Positions 5,640 through 14,187 of a stretch of 23,576 nucleotides of DNA are shown one piece after another; position 1 is the stretch's first letter, and every line of letters begins with the position of its first letter. The translations under genes and the position numbers were made by a program. The notes under the pieces are model-generated. The model did no database searches. It was not told the DNA's origin and saw nothing but the letters and a program-made list of their open reading frames with translations. Origin of the DNA: CAZHLD01 sp964533185 (GTDB taxonomy: Bacteria > Acidobacteriota > Terriglobia > Acidiferrales > UBA7541); contig CAZHLD010000048.1 in the NCBI GenBank assembly GCA_964533185.1, forward strand, positions 1 to 23,576, written 5' to 3'.

Positions 5640-8225
5640 GTGGCCGAAACCAGCAGAACCCTGCCCATTGGCGACCGCATCGGTAACTACCAGATCGAAG
5701 ATCTGGTTGGCTCCGGCGGCATGGGCGTGGTGTACAAGGCGCGCGACCTCCGGCTGGACCGCACCGTCGCCCTGAAGTTCCTGCCGCACGACTGGTCCGT
5801 CGGCGAACGCGAAAAGGAACGCTTCCTGCAGGAGGCCAAGTCGGCTTCAGCGCTCGACCACGCCAACGTCGGCGTGATCCACGGCCTCGAAGAGACCGGC
5901 GACGGCCAGCTCTTCATCGTGATGGCCTATTACGAGGGAGAGACGCTGGCGAAGAAAATCCGCACCGGCCCACTGAGCGTTGGCCCGGCGCTGGACATCG
6001 CCATGCAAATGGCCCGTGGACTGGCCGAAGCCCACGCGAAAAACATCATCCACCGCGACATCAAGCCTTCCAACGTCATCATCACCAGTCAGGGCGTGGC
6101 CAAGATTGTGGACTTCGGCCTCGCGCGCGTGGTGACCAGCGCTTCGATGACGCAGAGCGGCGGAATTTCCGGCTCGGCGGGCTACATGTCTCCTGAGCAG
6201 GCCCTCGGCCAGCCCGTGGACCAGCGCACGGACATCTGGGCGCTCGGCGTGGTTCTGTCGGAGATGCTCACCGGCCGGCACCCGTTTGAGCGCGACAGCA
6301 TGGCCTCGGCCATGCTCGCGGTGGTCAGCCAGCCGCCCGCGCAGATGGAGGGTGTGCCGCTGCCCATCCAGCGCGTCATCTACCGCGCGCTGGCGAAAGA
6401 GCCGGAGGGTCGCTACCCAGATTGCCGCGAACTGATCGCGGACTTGGAAGTGCTCAAATCCGCCGAAGAGGGTCCGACGCAAGCCGTCAGCGCAAAAGAC
6501 CTCAAGGCCTATGTCGAGCGCGCATCCGCAGCAGGCGCGGCGAAGCGCCCGAGCCGCCTTGGTTGGGTGGCCGCGGCGGTGCTGGCGGCAGCGTTGGTGC
6601 TGGGTGTTGTGTTCCGGGATCGCGTGTCGGGATTATTCGCAGGCGAGCTGGAACGCCACGTCGCCGTTCTGCCCTTCGATCACATCGGCAACAACCCGGA
6701 GAACGAGGCCTTCTCCCAGGGCCTGATGGACAGCCTCTCGAGCAAACTCTCCAACCTCGACGTCGGCGAAGAGAAGCTCTGGGTCATTCCTGCCAGCGAA
6801 GTCCGCCGCCGGAAAGTCGCAGACCCTGCCGCGGCTCTCAAGGAGTTTGGCGCGACCTTCGTTGTGAAGGGCAGCATCCAGCGCGACGCCTCCGGCGTTC
6901 TGCTCACCGTCAACCTCATCAACACGAAGACCCTCCGTCAGGTCGGCTCGGCCCAGGCTCAGGACCGCACCGGAGACTTTTCCGCCTTGCAGGACGAAGC
7001 CGTCTCCCGCCTCGCCCGCATGATGCACATCAACGTCACCCCGGAAATGCTCCGCGATACCGGTGGCGCTGTCACGCCCGCTGCCTATGAGTCCTACCTG
7101 CAGGCCCTCGGCTACCTCCAGCGTTACGACAAGCCCGGCAATCTCGATACCGCGATTGATCTGCTTGGAAAAGCGACGAAGACCGACCCCCGCTTTGCCC
7201 TCGGCTTTGCCGGACTCGGCGAAGCCTACTGGCTGAAGTACCGCCTCGACCAGAATCCCAAGTGGATTGACGAAGCCGCCGCCTACTGCAAGCGCGCCGC
7301 CGAATTGAACGACCGCCTGCCCGCCGTCTACGTCACTCTGGGCCGCATTCACAGCGGCACGGGCAAAAACGATCTCGCCTTGCAGGAGTTCCAGCACGCC
7401 CTCTCCCTCAGCGCGAAGCACCCCGATGCCCTGCTCGGCCTGGCCGCCGTGAACGAAACCATGGGGAAAACGGCTGAGGCCGAGGCCACCTTTCAGCGCG
7501 CCGCGGCTCTTCGCCCCGAATATTGGGATGGGTACAGCAAGCTCGCGTTGTTCTATATCCGCCAGCGCAAATACGACCAGGCACTCGCCCAGTTCCGCCG
7601 CGCCCTCGAGCTCAGTCCGGACAACGCGCAGACCTACATGAATCTCGGCACCGTGTTTCTCTATCAGGACAAGCCCGCCGACGCCGAGGCCGCCTTCAAG
7701 AAATCCCTCGAAATCAGCCCCACCTACGCTGCCTATGCCAACCTCGGGGTGCTTTACTACAACCAGCTTCGTTACGCCGAATCGGCCGCCCTGACCGAAC
7801 AGGCCCTGAAGATCAACGACAAGGATTTCCGCCTGTGGGCCAACCTGGCCATCGCTCAGGAGTGGCTGAAGCAAAGCGACAAAGCGAAAGCAGCTCTCGA
7901 GCAGCAGCTCAAGCTTCTCGAGCCCATTGCGAAGGTGCAAACCGACGACGCCGTCACCCAGTCGGGCCTCGCTCTGCTCTACGCGCACCTGGGGATGAAG
8001 GAAAAAGCGCTGGCCCGCATGGAAACCGCTTTGGCGCTTGCGCCCGATGATCCGCGCGTCCTCAACGACGTCGGCGAAATCCACGAGACTTTCGGTGATC
8101 GCCGCCAGGCGCTGGTTTACATTGATAAATCTCTCAAGAAGGGCATGGCATTGGACGACTTGAAGCGCAACCCGTACCTGCAAGCCCTGCTTGCCGACCC
8201 GAAGTTCAAGCCCCAGGGGAAGTAA
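5640..8225 (+). CDS. Membrane-anchored Ser/Thr protein kinase with TPR sensor region
   Basis: An 861-residue Pkn2/Hanks-type kinase. The kinase domain spans about 17-285: Gly loop GSGGMG (24-29), ATP lysine K46, helix-C E65, catalytic HRD (138-140) followed by IKPSN, DFG (158-160) and SPE in the activation segment, all intact. One TM helix follows (about 306-325). Outside it is a FlgO/TolB-N-like segment from about 337 (HVAVLPFDHIGN, with the conserved FSQGLMDSL helix). From about 510 to the C-terminus come roughly nine TPR repeats. This architecture is common in Acidobacteria: cytoplasmic phosphorylation is coupled to an extracytoplasmic protein-binding superhelix. The start is GTG 5640 with a weak upstream GGTGGGA. 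A small ORF follows after 23 bp with a strong ribosome site, so the two are probably co-expressed. The substrate is unknown. Confidence 0.95.
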   Translation: MAETSRTLPIGDRIGNYQIEDLVGSGGMGVVYKARDLRLDRTVALKFLPHDWSVGEREKERFLQEAKSASALDHANVGVIHGLEETGDGQLFIVMAYYEGETLAKKIRTGPLSVGPALDIAMQMARGLAEAHAKNIIHRDIKPSNVIITSQGVAKIVDFGLARVVTSASMTQSGGISGSAGYMSPEQALGQPVDQRTDIWALGVVLSEMLTGRHPFERDSMASAMLAVVSQPPAQMEGVPLPIQRVIYRALAKEPEGRYPDCRELIADLEVLKSAEEGPTQAVSAKDLKAYVERASAAGAAKRPSRLGWVAAAVLAAALVLGVVFRDRVSGLFAGELERHVAVLPFDHIGNNPENEAFSQGLMDSLSSKLSNLDVGEEKLWVIPASEVRRRKVADPAAALKEFGATFVVKGSIQRDASGVLLTVNLINTKTLRQVGSAQAQDRTGDFSALQDEAVSRLARMMHINVTPEMLRDTGGAVTPAAYESYLQALGYLQRYDKPGNLDTAIDLLGKATKTDPRFALGFAGLGEAYWLKYRLDQNPKWIDEAAAYCKRAAELNDRLPAVYVTLGRIHSGTGKNDLALQEFQHALSLSAKHPDALLGLAAVNETMGKTAEAEATFQRAAALRPEYWDGYSKLALFYIRQRKYDQALAQFRRALELSPDNAQTYMNLGTVFLYQDKPADAEAAFKKSLEISPTYAAYANLGVLYYNQLRYAESAALTEQALKINDKDFRLWANLAIAQEWLKQSDKAKAALEQQLKLLEPIAKVQTDDAVTQSGLALLYAHLGMKEKALARMETALALAPDDPRVLNDVGEIHETFGDRRQALVYIDKSLKKGMALDDLKRNPYLQALLADPKFKPQGK

Positions 8226-8248
8226 TCACTCTCGAAAGGAGAAACATC

Positions 8249-8563
8249 ATGGCACAACCGGCCCCAGCTTTCGCAACACCCGACGCTACCGTGAACATCA
8301 GCGGCAGAGCTCCAAACAGACAGGAAATCAACATTCCGGCCTACGGGACAATCCTTTTCACCACCACCGACCCCGCCTGCCGGCTCAACTTCGACGATAG
8401 AAGGATCTTCGTCTTTGGCGACGCTACCGTGTACGCCGGCACGAGCGGCACCATGATCAAGGCCCAGGTGGAGAAAGGGACGTGCCGCTTTACCGTCACC
8501 GACGCGAGTACCGAAGCAGCGCCCGAAGGTCCGCCCTACATCATCAACGTCGGCGGCGGATAG
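8249..8563 (+). CDS. Small hypothetical protein downstream of the kinase
   Basis: A 104-residue protein with no signal peptide or TM segment. It begins 23 bp after the kinase stop, and AAAGGAGA sits 6 bases before the ATG, so it is probably translated from the same mRNA. The composition is Thr/Ala/Gly rich with short alternating hydrophobic stretches (INIPAYGTILFTTTDPACRLNF, with residues after it in the same style), suggesting a small beta sandwich. Two cysteines are present (near residues 48 and 79). I do not recognise the family. Being next to a kinase it could be a substrate or regulator, but nothing in its sequence shows that. Confidence 0.7.
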   Translation: MAQPAPAFATPDATVNISGRAPNRQEINIPAYGTILFTTTDPACRLNFDDRRIFVFGDATVYAGTSGTMIKAQVEKGTCRFTVTDASTEAAPEGPPYIINVGGG

Positions 8564-8873
8564 GCCCGTTAACGGACGTTGAAGAAACTCGCGAGCCGCG
8601 CGGGCGCTGGACGGGAGCATCCCTCCCGCTGGCGCCGCGCGACAACCGCGGGGAGGTGTGTGCAGCGCAACGACTATATTCTGCACGTGCGCCAGGCCCA
8701 TCGCGTAGTTGGTTTGAGCGAGGCGAACTGAAGCAGCTCGAACCGCGCTTCGTCTCTCTCCGGATTGCACGCCGGGAAACAGCCAACGTGGACGGCACAA
8801 CTCTTCGCGCGACTTGCCGCATCATGATTAGCAGCCCGGCAGAGATCTTCGAACACACAATGGAGGGACAATT
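8564..8873. other. 310-bp intergenic region with a long GC hairpin
   Basis: No convincing gene. Immediately after the small ORF is a nested hairpin: GGCGC (8603-8607) with GCGCC (8632-8636), enclosing CGGGAG (8612-8617) with CTCCCG (8623-8628). There is no U-tract after it, so it may be an mRNA 3'-end stabiliser rather than an intrinsic terminator. The rest shows weak promoter-like AT patches (TATATT at 8675-8680 without a good -35) ahead of the secreted ORF at 8874. Confidence 0.5.
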
Positions 8874-9054
8874 ATGAAACGTGTTACCAGCTTTGTCATT
8901 GCGCTGGCCTTGGCGCTCGCTCTGGCCGCCGCTCCCGCCCTGGCACAGGGAAAGGGACAGGGCAAAGGCCCGGGCAGTGTGCCCGGACGGTCTAGCGCGC
9001 CGCCAACGCCCGGTACGTCAGGTGAACGCGGCCCCAAGGTCGAACCCACCAGCC
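8874..9054 (+). CDS. Secreted low-complexity protein, truncated by assembly gap
   Basis: Sixty residues are visible before the run of N. The start is an ATG with GGAGGGA at 8862-8868. There is a clear Sec signal (MKRV, Ala/Leu core, cleavage after ALA near residue 24). The mature start is Gly, Lys, Pro and Ser rich (QGKGQGKGPG and onward), typical of a disordered or glycine-rich exported protein. The C-terminus is hidden in the gap. Family not recognised. Confidence 0.6.
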
Positions 9055-9154
9055 NNNNNNNNNNNNNNNNNNNNNNNNNNNNNNNNNNNNNNNNNNNNNN
9101 NNNNNNNNNNNNNNNNNNNNNNNNNNNNNNNNNNNNNNNNNNNNNNNNNNNNNN
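9055..9154. other. Assembly gap (100 N)
   Basis: Exactly 100 N, the usual placeholder for a scaffold gap of unknown size. The true distance and gene content here are unknown. The right edge abuts one arm of a palindromic repeat, a likely cause of the break. Confidence 0.98.
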
Positions 9155-9184
9155 CCACCCTTCCCGGCTTTTGGGGAAGGGTGG
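9155..9184. repeat. Palindromic repeat, CCACCCTTCCC arm, copy B
   Basis: CCACCCTTCCC (9155-9165) pairs perfectly over 11 bp with 9174-9184 around an 8-base loop. It has the same arm sequence as copy A (5072-5082), with a different loop. Its left side is cut off by the gap. Confidence 0.8.
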
Positions 9185-9318
9185 GAGTGCGACTGCTCAC
9201 CTTCTTCTGCACGCAGGAGAGGTTTGAGCATCCTCGAAAATGTCATAGTGTAGACTCCTCGGTGGTTGCTGCGCGCCACAGCTTGCAGGGGCCTTGCGAG
9301 CCATGGGAGGCAGTTGAG

Positions 9319-10473
9319 ATGGAGACGGCGTGGACGCTGCTGTTCGGCTTGGCGGCGCTGGCATGGCTCTTCGTCGGGGTGAAAGTAGCCGTTGGGGTGA
9401 GAAAGCTGCCGTGGCTGAAGGACGAAGTGCCGCTCGGGGATTCAGCGTGCCCGAAGGTGTCAGTGCTCTTCAGCGCGCGGGATGAGGCCCGCGAGCTGCC
9501 CCGCGCGCTTGCCGCGCTCCTCGCGCTGGACTATCCCAACTACGAAGTCGTCGCCGTGGACGACCGCTCTGTGGACGCCACCGGCGCAATCCTCGAAGAG
9601 GCCGCACGGCGCGATGCGCGTCTGAAGGTCATCCACCTGAAGGAGCTGCCCGCGGGATGGCTCGGGAAGACGAACGGCTTGCAGAAAGCGTATGAGGCTT
9701 CAAGCGGCGAGTGGCTGGTCTTCACCGATGCCGACGTCCGCTTCGCTCCCGACCTCCTCCGTCGCACCACCGCTCTGGCCCTCGCTCGCGGCTGGGACCA
9801 CCTCACGCTCTTGGGCGAAACCGAAACCCACGGCTTCTTCGAGCGCGTCGTGATGACCTACTTCATGCTCGGCTTCAACATTTACACCGAGCCTTGGAAC
9901 GCCTCGAATCCCCGCTCAAGAAAATTCTGTGGCATCGGGCTTTTCCAGCAGGTGCGCCGCAAAGCCTATGAAGCCTTCGGCGGGCATCGCCGTCTGGCCA
10001 TGGAAATCGTGGACGATATGAAGCTGGGAAAACTCGTCAAAGAGGGGGGCTACCGCTCCGGCGTCGCCATCGCCGTCGAGATGGCCCGCGTTCGCTGGCA
10101 GGAAGGTTTCCGCAACATCGTCCGCGGCACCACCAAGAATTTCTTCGCCTCAGCGAGCTTCCGCGTCCGGACCGTGCTCGCACAAATCGCCTTGATTTTT
10201 CTCTTGAGCATCCTGCCCGTCGTGGGTCTCTTCGTCACCTCCGGCTGGACGCGCCTGCTGGTCGCGGTGGCGTGTGCAGTGCCGATCATCATGCAGGCTT
10301 CCAGCGCGTGGACGGCGCGGCTCTCGCCTCTCTACGGCATCACGCACGCGGCGGGAGCAGCAATCTTTGCCTACATGATCGCTCGCTCCACCGTGGTCAC
10401 CCTGCGCCGCGGTGGCGTCGATTGGCGCGGCACCTTCTATCCCCTGCGCGACCTCCGCAAAGGCCTCGCCTGA
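9319..10473 (+). CDS. Membrane-associated family 2 glycosyltransferase
   Basis: A 384-residue GT2 enzyme. There is an N-terminal TM segment (about 5-25), then a GT-A domain: VSVLFSARDEA (47-57), VAVDDRSVDATG (78-89), GWLGKTNGL (113-121), the metal-binding FTDADVRFAP (135-144) and the acceptor-side MEIVDDMKLG (228-237). Three TM segments follow the domain (about 286-308, 311-330 and 340-360). This layout matches polyprenol- or lipid-directed GT2s, including carotenoid and hopanoid-associated glucosyltransferases; the acceptor cannot be decided here. The ATG at 9319 is chosen over upstream in-frame codons because GGGAGG (9305-9310) precedes it and the TM starts there. Its last 37 bp overlap the convergent methyltransferase gene tail to tail. 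Confidence 0.88.
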   Translation: METAWTLLFGLAALAWLFVGVKVAVGVRKLPWLKDEVPLGDSACPKVSVLFSARDEARELPRALAALLALDYPNYEVVAVDDRSVDATGAILEEAARRDARLKVIHLKELPAGWLGKTNGLQKAYEASSGEWLVFTDADVRFAPDLLRRTTALALARGWDHLTLLGETETHGFFERVVMTYFMLGFNIYTEPWNASNPRSRKFCGIGLFQQVRRKAYEAFGGHRRLAMEIVDDMKLGKLVKEGGYRSGVAIAVEMARVRWQEGFRNIVRGTTKNFFASASFRVRTVLAQIALIFLLSILPVVGLFVTSGWTRLLVAVACAVPIIMQASSAWTARLSPLYGITHAAGAAIFAYMIARSTVVTLRRGGVDWRGTFYPLRDLRKGLA

Positions 10474-11270
10474 AGGGAAAAAGCAGCAGGGCGTAGTCCG
10501 GGTCGGACGAGAAGAAGTTGCCGCGCCGCCACCTTCTCCACTTTCCGGAACCTCACCACGTAATTCTCCATAAGAAACGGCGCCGTCTCCACCTGCACCA
10601 GCTCAAAGCCGGCGTCGGTAATTTCTTTGGTGAAGACTTCCTGGCCGGCGCGGACATGCTCAAACATCCAGTCGGGCGATTTACCGGAGACGCGGCGGAA
10701 ATCCACCAGCACAATTTCTCCGCCGGGCCGCAGCGCGCGGTAAATTGACCGCAGCGAGCTCGTCGGGTACTCGAAGTGGTGGTAGGTGTCGCAAATAAAC
10801 ACCAAATCCACCGAATTCGCCGGCAGGCCGATGGAGTCTTCCTGTCCCAGCACGATTTGCAGGTTGGCCAAGCCGCGGGCGCGCGCGTTGCGTTCGATGT
10901 GTTCGAGCAGTTTGGGGTTGATGTCCACGGCGAAAACTTTGCCCTGCGGGCCCACCTGCCGCGCGAAAAGTTCCGCCATGAAGCCTGACCCTGCGCCCAC
11001 GTCGGCCACCACTGAACCGGGCTTTGGCGCGACCAGCGCGGCCAGCTTTTCCCGCTCGTGGTAGATTTCGCGGCTTTCGGCCTCGAGCGTGCCGATCAGC
11101 GGCTCGACGTTCGGACTCTTCCACTGCTCGTTGATGCCCGGCTTGACGCTCTTTTCTTTTTGCGGCGCCGTCTGCGCCGCGCCGCCCTGCGCCTGCGCAA
11201 AGCCCGCGGTCAGGGACACCACTCCCGACAGCAGCAATCGTGCAAAAACGAGTTTCCAGTAATGACGCAT
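10437..11270 (-). CDS. Class I SAM-dependent methyltransferase with signal peptide
   Basis: 277 residues. The Rossmann methyltransferase core is clear: motif I VVADVGAGSGF (87-97), the ribose-binding acidic residue D116 in VFAVDIN, DTYHHFEYP around the motif IV position, and ALRPGGEIVLVDFRR as motif VI. Before it is an apparent Sec signal: RHYWK, a hydrophobic stretch 7-24, and AQAQ cleavage near 27, followed by a Gln/Lys-rich linker. Start ATG 11270 has GGGAGG upstream on the minus strand. An export signal on an enzyme that needs cytoplasmic SAM is odd; the segment may act as a membrane anchor instead. The last 30 or so residues, Arg-rich, run beyond the usual family end and over the 3' end of the convergent GT2 gene. 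Confidence 0.87.
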   Translation of the reverse strand: MRHYWKLVFARLLLSGVVSLTAGFAQAQGGAAQTAPQKEKSVKPGINEQWKSPNVEPLIGTLEAESREIYHEREKLAALVAPKPGSVVADVGAGSGFMAELFARQVGPQGKVFAVDINPKLLEHIERNARARGLANLQIVLGQEDSIGLPANSVDLVFICDTYHHFEYPTSSLRSIYRALRPGGEIVLVDFRRVSGKSPDWMFEHVRAGQEVFTKEITDAGFELVQVETAPFLMENYVVRFRKVEKVAARQLLLVRPGLRPAAFSLQARPLRRSRRG

Positions 11271-11412
11271 CGAAGTAAGCCTCCCGCAACTCACAGCGCG
11301 ACAGCATAGCAGACTGTGCGGTGATTTCAGAACACGCCGCCCGCCCGCGCAGCAGCAATTCCGCATATACCTAAAGAATTCTATCGAGGCTTTTCCTCTT
11401 GAGGAGGGGGAT

Positions 11413-14043
11413 TCAACAATCAGAAGTCAGGCTCTTCACCTGCATTTCGATCTTGTGTGCGATTTGTGCGGGATCGGTCCCGGGCGGGAACTGGACGGGT
11501 TTGCCGACGGTGACGCGGACGAAGCCGGGGCGGGCGTAGCGCTGGCGCTTTTGCTTGAGCTCGAAGAGGCCTTCGATGCGGATGGGCACGATGGGGATGC
11601 CGAGTTTGTTGGCCAGGATGCCGATGCCGGCCTGGAACGGCTGGATCGAGCCGTCTATCGTGTACTCACCTTCCGGGAACACCACCACGCTGTAGCCGCG
11701 GTCCACCAGCTCGCCGGCATACGCAAAACTCTCGCGGAAGCCCGACTGCCGTGGCAGCGGAAAGACGTGGAAGAACGCCGTAATGCCCCAGTATTGCAAG
11801 CGCAGCAGCAGGCGCGTGACGGCAGGCAGGTCGCGCGGCGGATAGCGCATGGGGTGCAGTCGTTCAGCCTCCATCGCGAAGGCCAGCCGGTGACGCAGCC
11901 GCGGCGGCAGCGCGGCGGCGATGAAGGCGACGTCGCTGCGCGTGGTGTGGTTGGCGATCACCAGCACCGGGCCGCGCGCGCGGGTGAGCCACCCGCGCCT
12001 ACGGATGCGCGGATGCGCCAGCAGCATCACCGCGGGCCAGATGAGCGTGTAGAAAACGACGAAGCGAATCCACGTCACCGGCCAGCGCGCCGCCCAGCGG
12101 GGGTAGCTGTACGCGCGCTGGCGAACCACGCGGCCCGGGCCTTCGCCTCGCACCGTGGGGTGCATGGCTTCGCCAACAGTGGGCGCGGCCGTAGCTTCGC
12201 GGAGCATTTGCTCGAGCTCGCCGAGGGTGGCGGCGGCGGCGAAGCGCGATTCGTCCAGCGAGACCTGGAAGCGGTCTTCGAGGGCGCTCAGCAGCTCGAC
12301 GCGCTCAATCGAGCTGAGGCCGAGATCAGCGGAGAGTTGAGCGTTCGGGCTGGTGGCTGCGAGCGCGCGGCCGGTGACGCGCGCGATGAGGTCCGTGAGC
12401 GAGCCCGCGCCAGTCGAAGAGCTAGGGTGGAGGGATCCTTCGGGCCGACCAAGTCGGCCCTCAGGATGACCGAAGTGTGCTGCCGCGGCCTCGGCGATGA
12501 GGTTGGTGCGGGGTTTTTGCGTCGACGTGCGCGGGAAATCCTCGTCGGGCCAGACGACCCACCGCCGCATGTGCTGAAATCCCGCAAGCGACTGGTTGGC
12601 GCGCGCCACCACCGCCGCGGCATCCGCGCTTGGGTCGCACAGCAGCAGCACGGCGCAAGGCTCGGCGTTGCCGTCGCGTTCGAGCGGCACCACGACGCAG
12701 TCGCGCACTTCCGGCTGGCGGTGGAGAGCGGCTTCGAGGTCTTCGGGATAGATGTTCAGCCCTTCCGGCGTGACGATGACGTTCTTCTTCCGCCCCTTGA
12801 AGTAGAGCGAGCCGTCGGCGCCGATTTCGCCGAGGTCGCCGGTGCGCAGCCATTCGCCTTCGGCCTTTTTCATCTCGGCGCCTTCCCAGTAACCCGACGC
12901 CACGCTTTCCCCGCGCACCAGGATTTCGCCGCTGGGGTCGAGCTTCACCTCGCGGCCGGGCAGCACCTTCCCGATCGAGCCTTTGCCGAGTTGGAAGGGG
13001 TGGTTCACGCTGACGAGCGAGGTGGTCTCCGTCAGCCCGTAGCCCTGGATGACGGCGAAGCCCAGGCGCATCCAGAACTCTTCGGTCTGCGCGGGCAGCG
13101 CGGCGCCGCCGGAAAGGAACGCCCAGAACTTCCAGCCGAAGCGGCGGTGGATGCGGCGGAAGCGCCACATCCGTCGAACAAATTTCTCCCCCTCGGCCGC
13201 GCGCATCTGCTCGGCGAGCCACGCCGCGCGGCCTTCGGCTTCGAGGTCGCGCTCGAGCTTGGCGCGCAGCGATTCCAAGAGCCGCGGCACAGTGACCACC
13301 AGCGAGACGCGCTCGCGCTTGATCGTGCGCAGCACCTCGGCGGGGTTGAGCGATTCCTGAAAAACCACCGTCGCCCCCAAGAGCGGCGGGATGAACACGC
13401 CGAGGAATTGGCCGAAGACGTGGCTCAGGGGCAGAAGGTTGAGAAAGCGAAGCGGGTGGAACCAGCGCTCCCACTTGCGGTACTTCGCGATTTCGGTTTC
13501 GAGCGGCTCGAGATTGGCGAGGAGGTTGCCGTGCGTCAGCACAACGCCGCGCGGCTCGGCCGTGGTGCCCGAGGTGAAAATTATTTCGGTCGTATCGCTA
13601 CGCGAAAGCTGCGGCGGCCTGTAGCGCCGGGTGGGATAGCGGGCAACGTGCGCTTCTAAATCCTCCAGCGCCAGCGCCGGCCGCGACGTATCCAGCCCCA
13701 CCCGCTCCCTGGTCGTCAGCACCAGCCGCGCGTCCACCTGCTGCGCCACGCGCGCGGCAAAATCCGGCGCCGCAATATGATCCATCGGTACGGCTACGGC
13801 CCCGCGCAGCAGGCAGCCCCAAAACGCGGCCACCCATTCCACCGAATTGGGGCCCCACAGAACGACGCGGTCGCCCGGGCCGATCTCCCGGGCCTCCAGC
13901 TCGCGGGCAAACTGGCTGGCAGTGTCGGCCACGTGACGGTACGACCAGCGCACAGTCCGCAGCCCCCGCCGCTCGACCAGGGCTTTACCCCCGCCGTGGG
14001 CGTAGAGGAGGTCCAGCAGCTCAACCAGTGAGGAGCGCTTCAT
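11413..14043 (-). CDS. Acyl-AMP ligase - acyl carrier protein - acyltransferase fusion
   Basis: 876 residues with three domains. (1) An adenylating domain at about 1-520: IIFTSGTTAEPRG (154-166), GYGLTETT (334-341), TGDLGEI (401-407), FKGRKKNVIV and catalytic K510. (2) A carrier domain at about 546-618: LGLSSIERVEL with the phosphopantetheine serine at S578; the usual preceding Asp is Ser. (3) A PlsC/LPLAT acyltransferase at about 640-870: one hydrophobic stretch (658-676), HTTRSD (HX4D, 699-704) and FPEG (789-792). A likely role is to activate a fatty acid, load it on the in-cis carrier and transfer it to a lysophospholipid or other acceptor. E. coli Aas has acyltransferase and ligase in the opposite order and no such carrier. 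Residues about 525-541 are encoded by a palindromic repeat. The start at ATG 14043 lacks a strong ribosome site. Confidence 0.93.
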   Translation of the reverse strand: MKRSSLVELLDLLYAHGGGKALVERRGLRTVRWSYRHVADTASQFARELEAREIGPGDRVVLWGPNSVEWVAAFWGCLLRGAVAVPMDHIAAPDFAARVAQQVDARLVLTTRERVGLDTSRPALALEDLEAHVARYPTRRYRPPQLSRSDTTEIIFTSGTTAEPRGVVLTHGNLLANLEPLETEIAKYRKWERWFHPLRFLNLLPLSHVFGQFLGVFIPPLLGATVVFQESLNPAEVLRTIKRERVSLVVTVPRLLESLRAKLERDLEAEGRAAWLAEQMRAAEGEKFVRRMWRFRRIHRRFGWKFWAFLSGGAALPAQTEEFWMRLGFAVIQGYGLTETTSLVSVNHPFQLGKGSIGKVLPGREVKLDPSGEILVRGESVASGYWEGAEMKKAEGEWLRTGDLGEIGADGSLYFKGRKKNVIVTPEGLNIYPEDLEAALHRQPEVRDCVVVPLERDGNAEPCAVLLLCDPSADAAAVVARANQSLAGFQHMRRWVVWPDEDFPRTSTQKPRTNLIAEAAAAHFGHPEGRLGRPEGSLHPSSSTGAGSLTDLIARVTGRALAATSPNAQLSADLGLSSIERVELLSALEDRFQVSLDESRFAAAATLGELEQMLREATAAPTVGEAMHPTVRGEGPGRVVRQRAYSYPRWAARWPVTWIRFVVFYTLIWPAVMLLAHPRIRRRGWLTRARGPVLVIANHTTRSDVAFIAAALPPRLRHRLAFAMEAERLHPMRYPPRDLPAVTRLLLRLQYWGITAFFHVFPLPRQSGFRESFAYAGELVDRGYSVVVFPEGEYTIDGSIQPFQAGIGILANKLGIPIVPIRIEGLFELKQKRQRYARPGFVRVTVGKPVQFPPGTDPAQIAHKIEMQVKSLTSDC
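12435..12467 (-). repeat. TCCTGAG/CGAAGGATC palindromic repeat inside a coding region
   Basis: Nested symmetric palindrome: ATCCT/AGGAT outer arms (12435-12439 and 12463-12467) and GGGCCGAC/GTCGGCCC inner arms (12442-12449 and 12453-12460). It encodes about residues 525-536 of the fusion enzyme in frame, in the linker before the carrier domain. The GGCCGAC-NNN-GTCGGCC core is the same as the one replacing the anticodon arm at 5383-5399. Confidence 0.85.
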
Positions 14044-14187
14044 TGCAGTACCAGTTTGCCACGCGTTGCGCTCAGGCCAAGCAGTTTTCAGCAAGAAGGG
14101 AGGCGACAGTCCGGTAATCCATATAAATACCTCATAATAAATGACATAAATCAAGGCCAGTAGGTCCCGCAGCCATCAATATTCCTA
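14044..14187. promoter_or_regulatory. Divergent AT-rich intergenic region with FNR/CRP-like site
   Basis: The segment between the fusion enzyme (minus) and the cold-shock gene (plus) is strikingly AT-rich at 14118-14155. Within it ATGAC-ATAA-ATCAA (14141-14154) has the spacing of an FNR/Dnr-type site (TTGAT-N4-ATCAA), one half perfect and the other off by two bases. It would suit oxygen- or redox-linked control of the minus-strand gene. No clean -35/-10 pair for that gene could be picked. Confidence 0.3.

Noticed and set aside
6633..8183. 516-codon open frame antisense to the TPR kinase
   Set aside because: It covers the kinase's TPR region; no signature and no ribosome site.
12435..12467. 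CRISPR or tandem repeat array
   Set aside because: A single palindrome with no regularly spaced repeats or spacers; no CRISPR array was seen anywhere in the window.
11455..13659. 734-codon open frame antisense to the fusion enzyme
   Set aside because: The minus strand encodes three clear catalytic domains over the same bases; the plus frame is a G+C-driven shadow.
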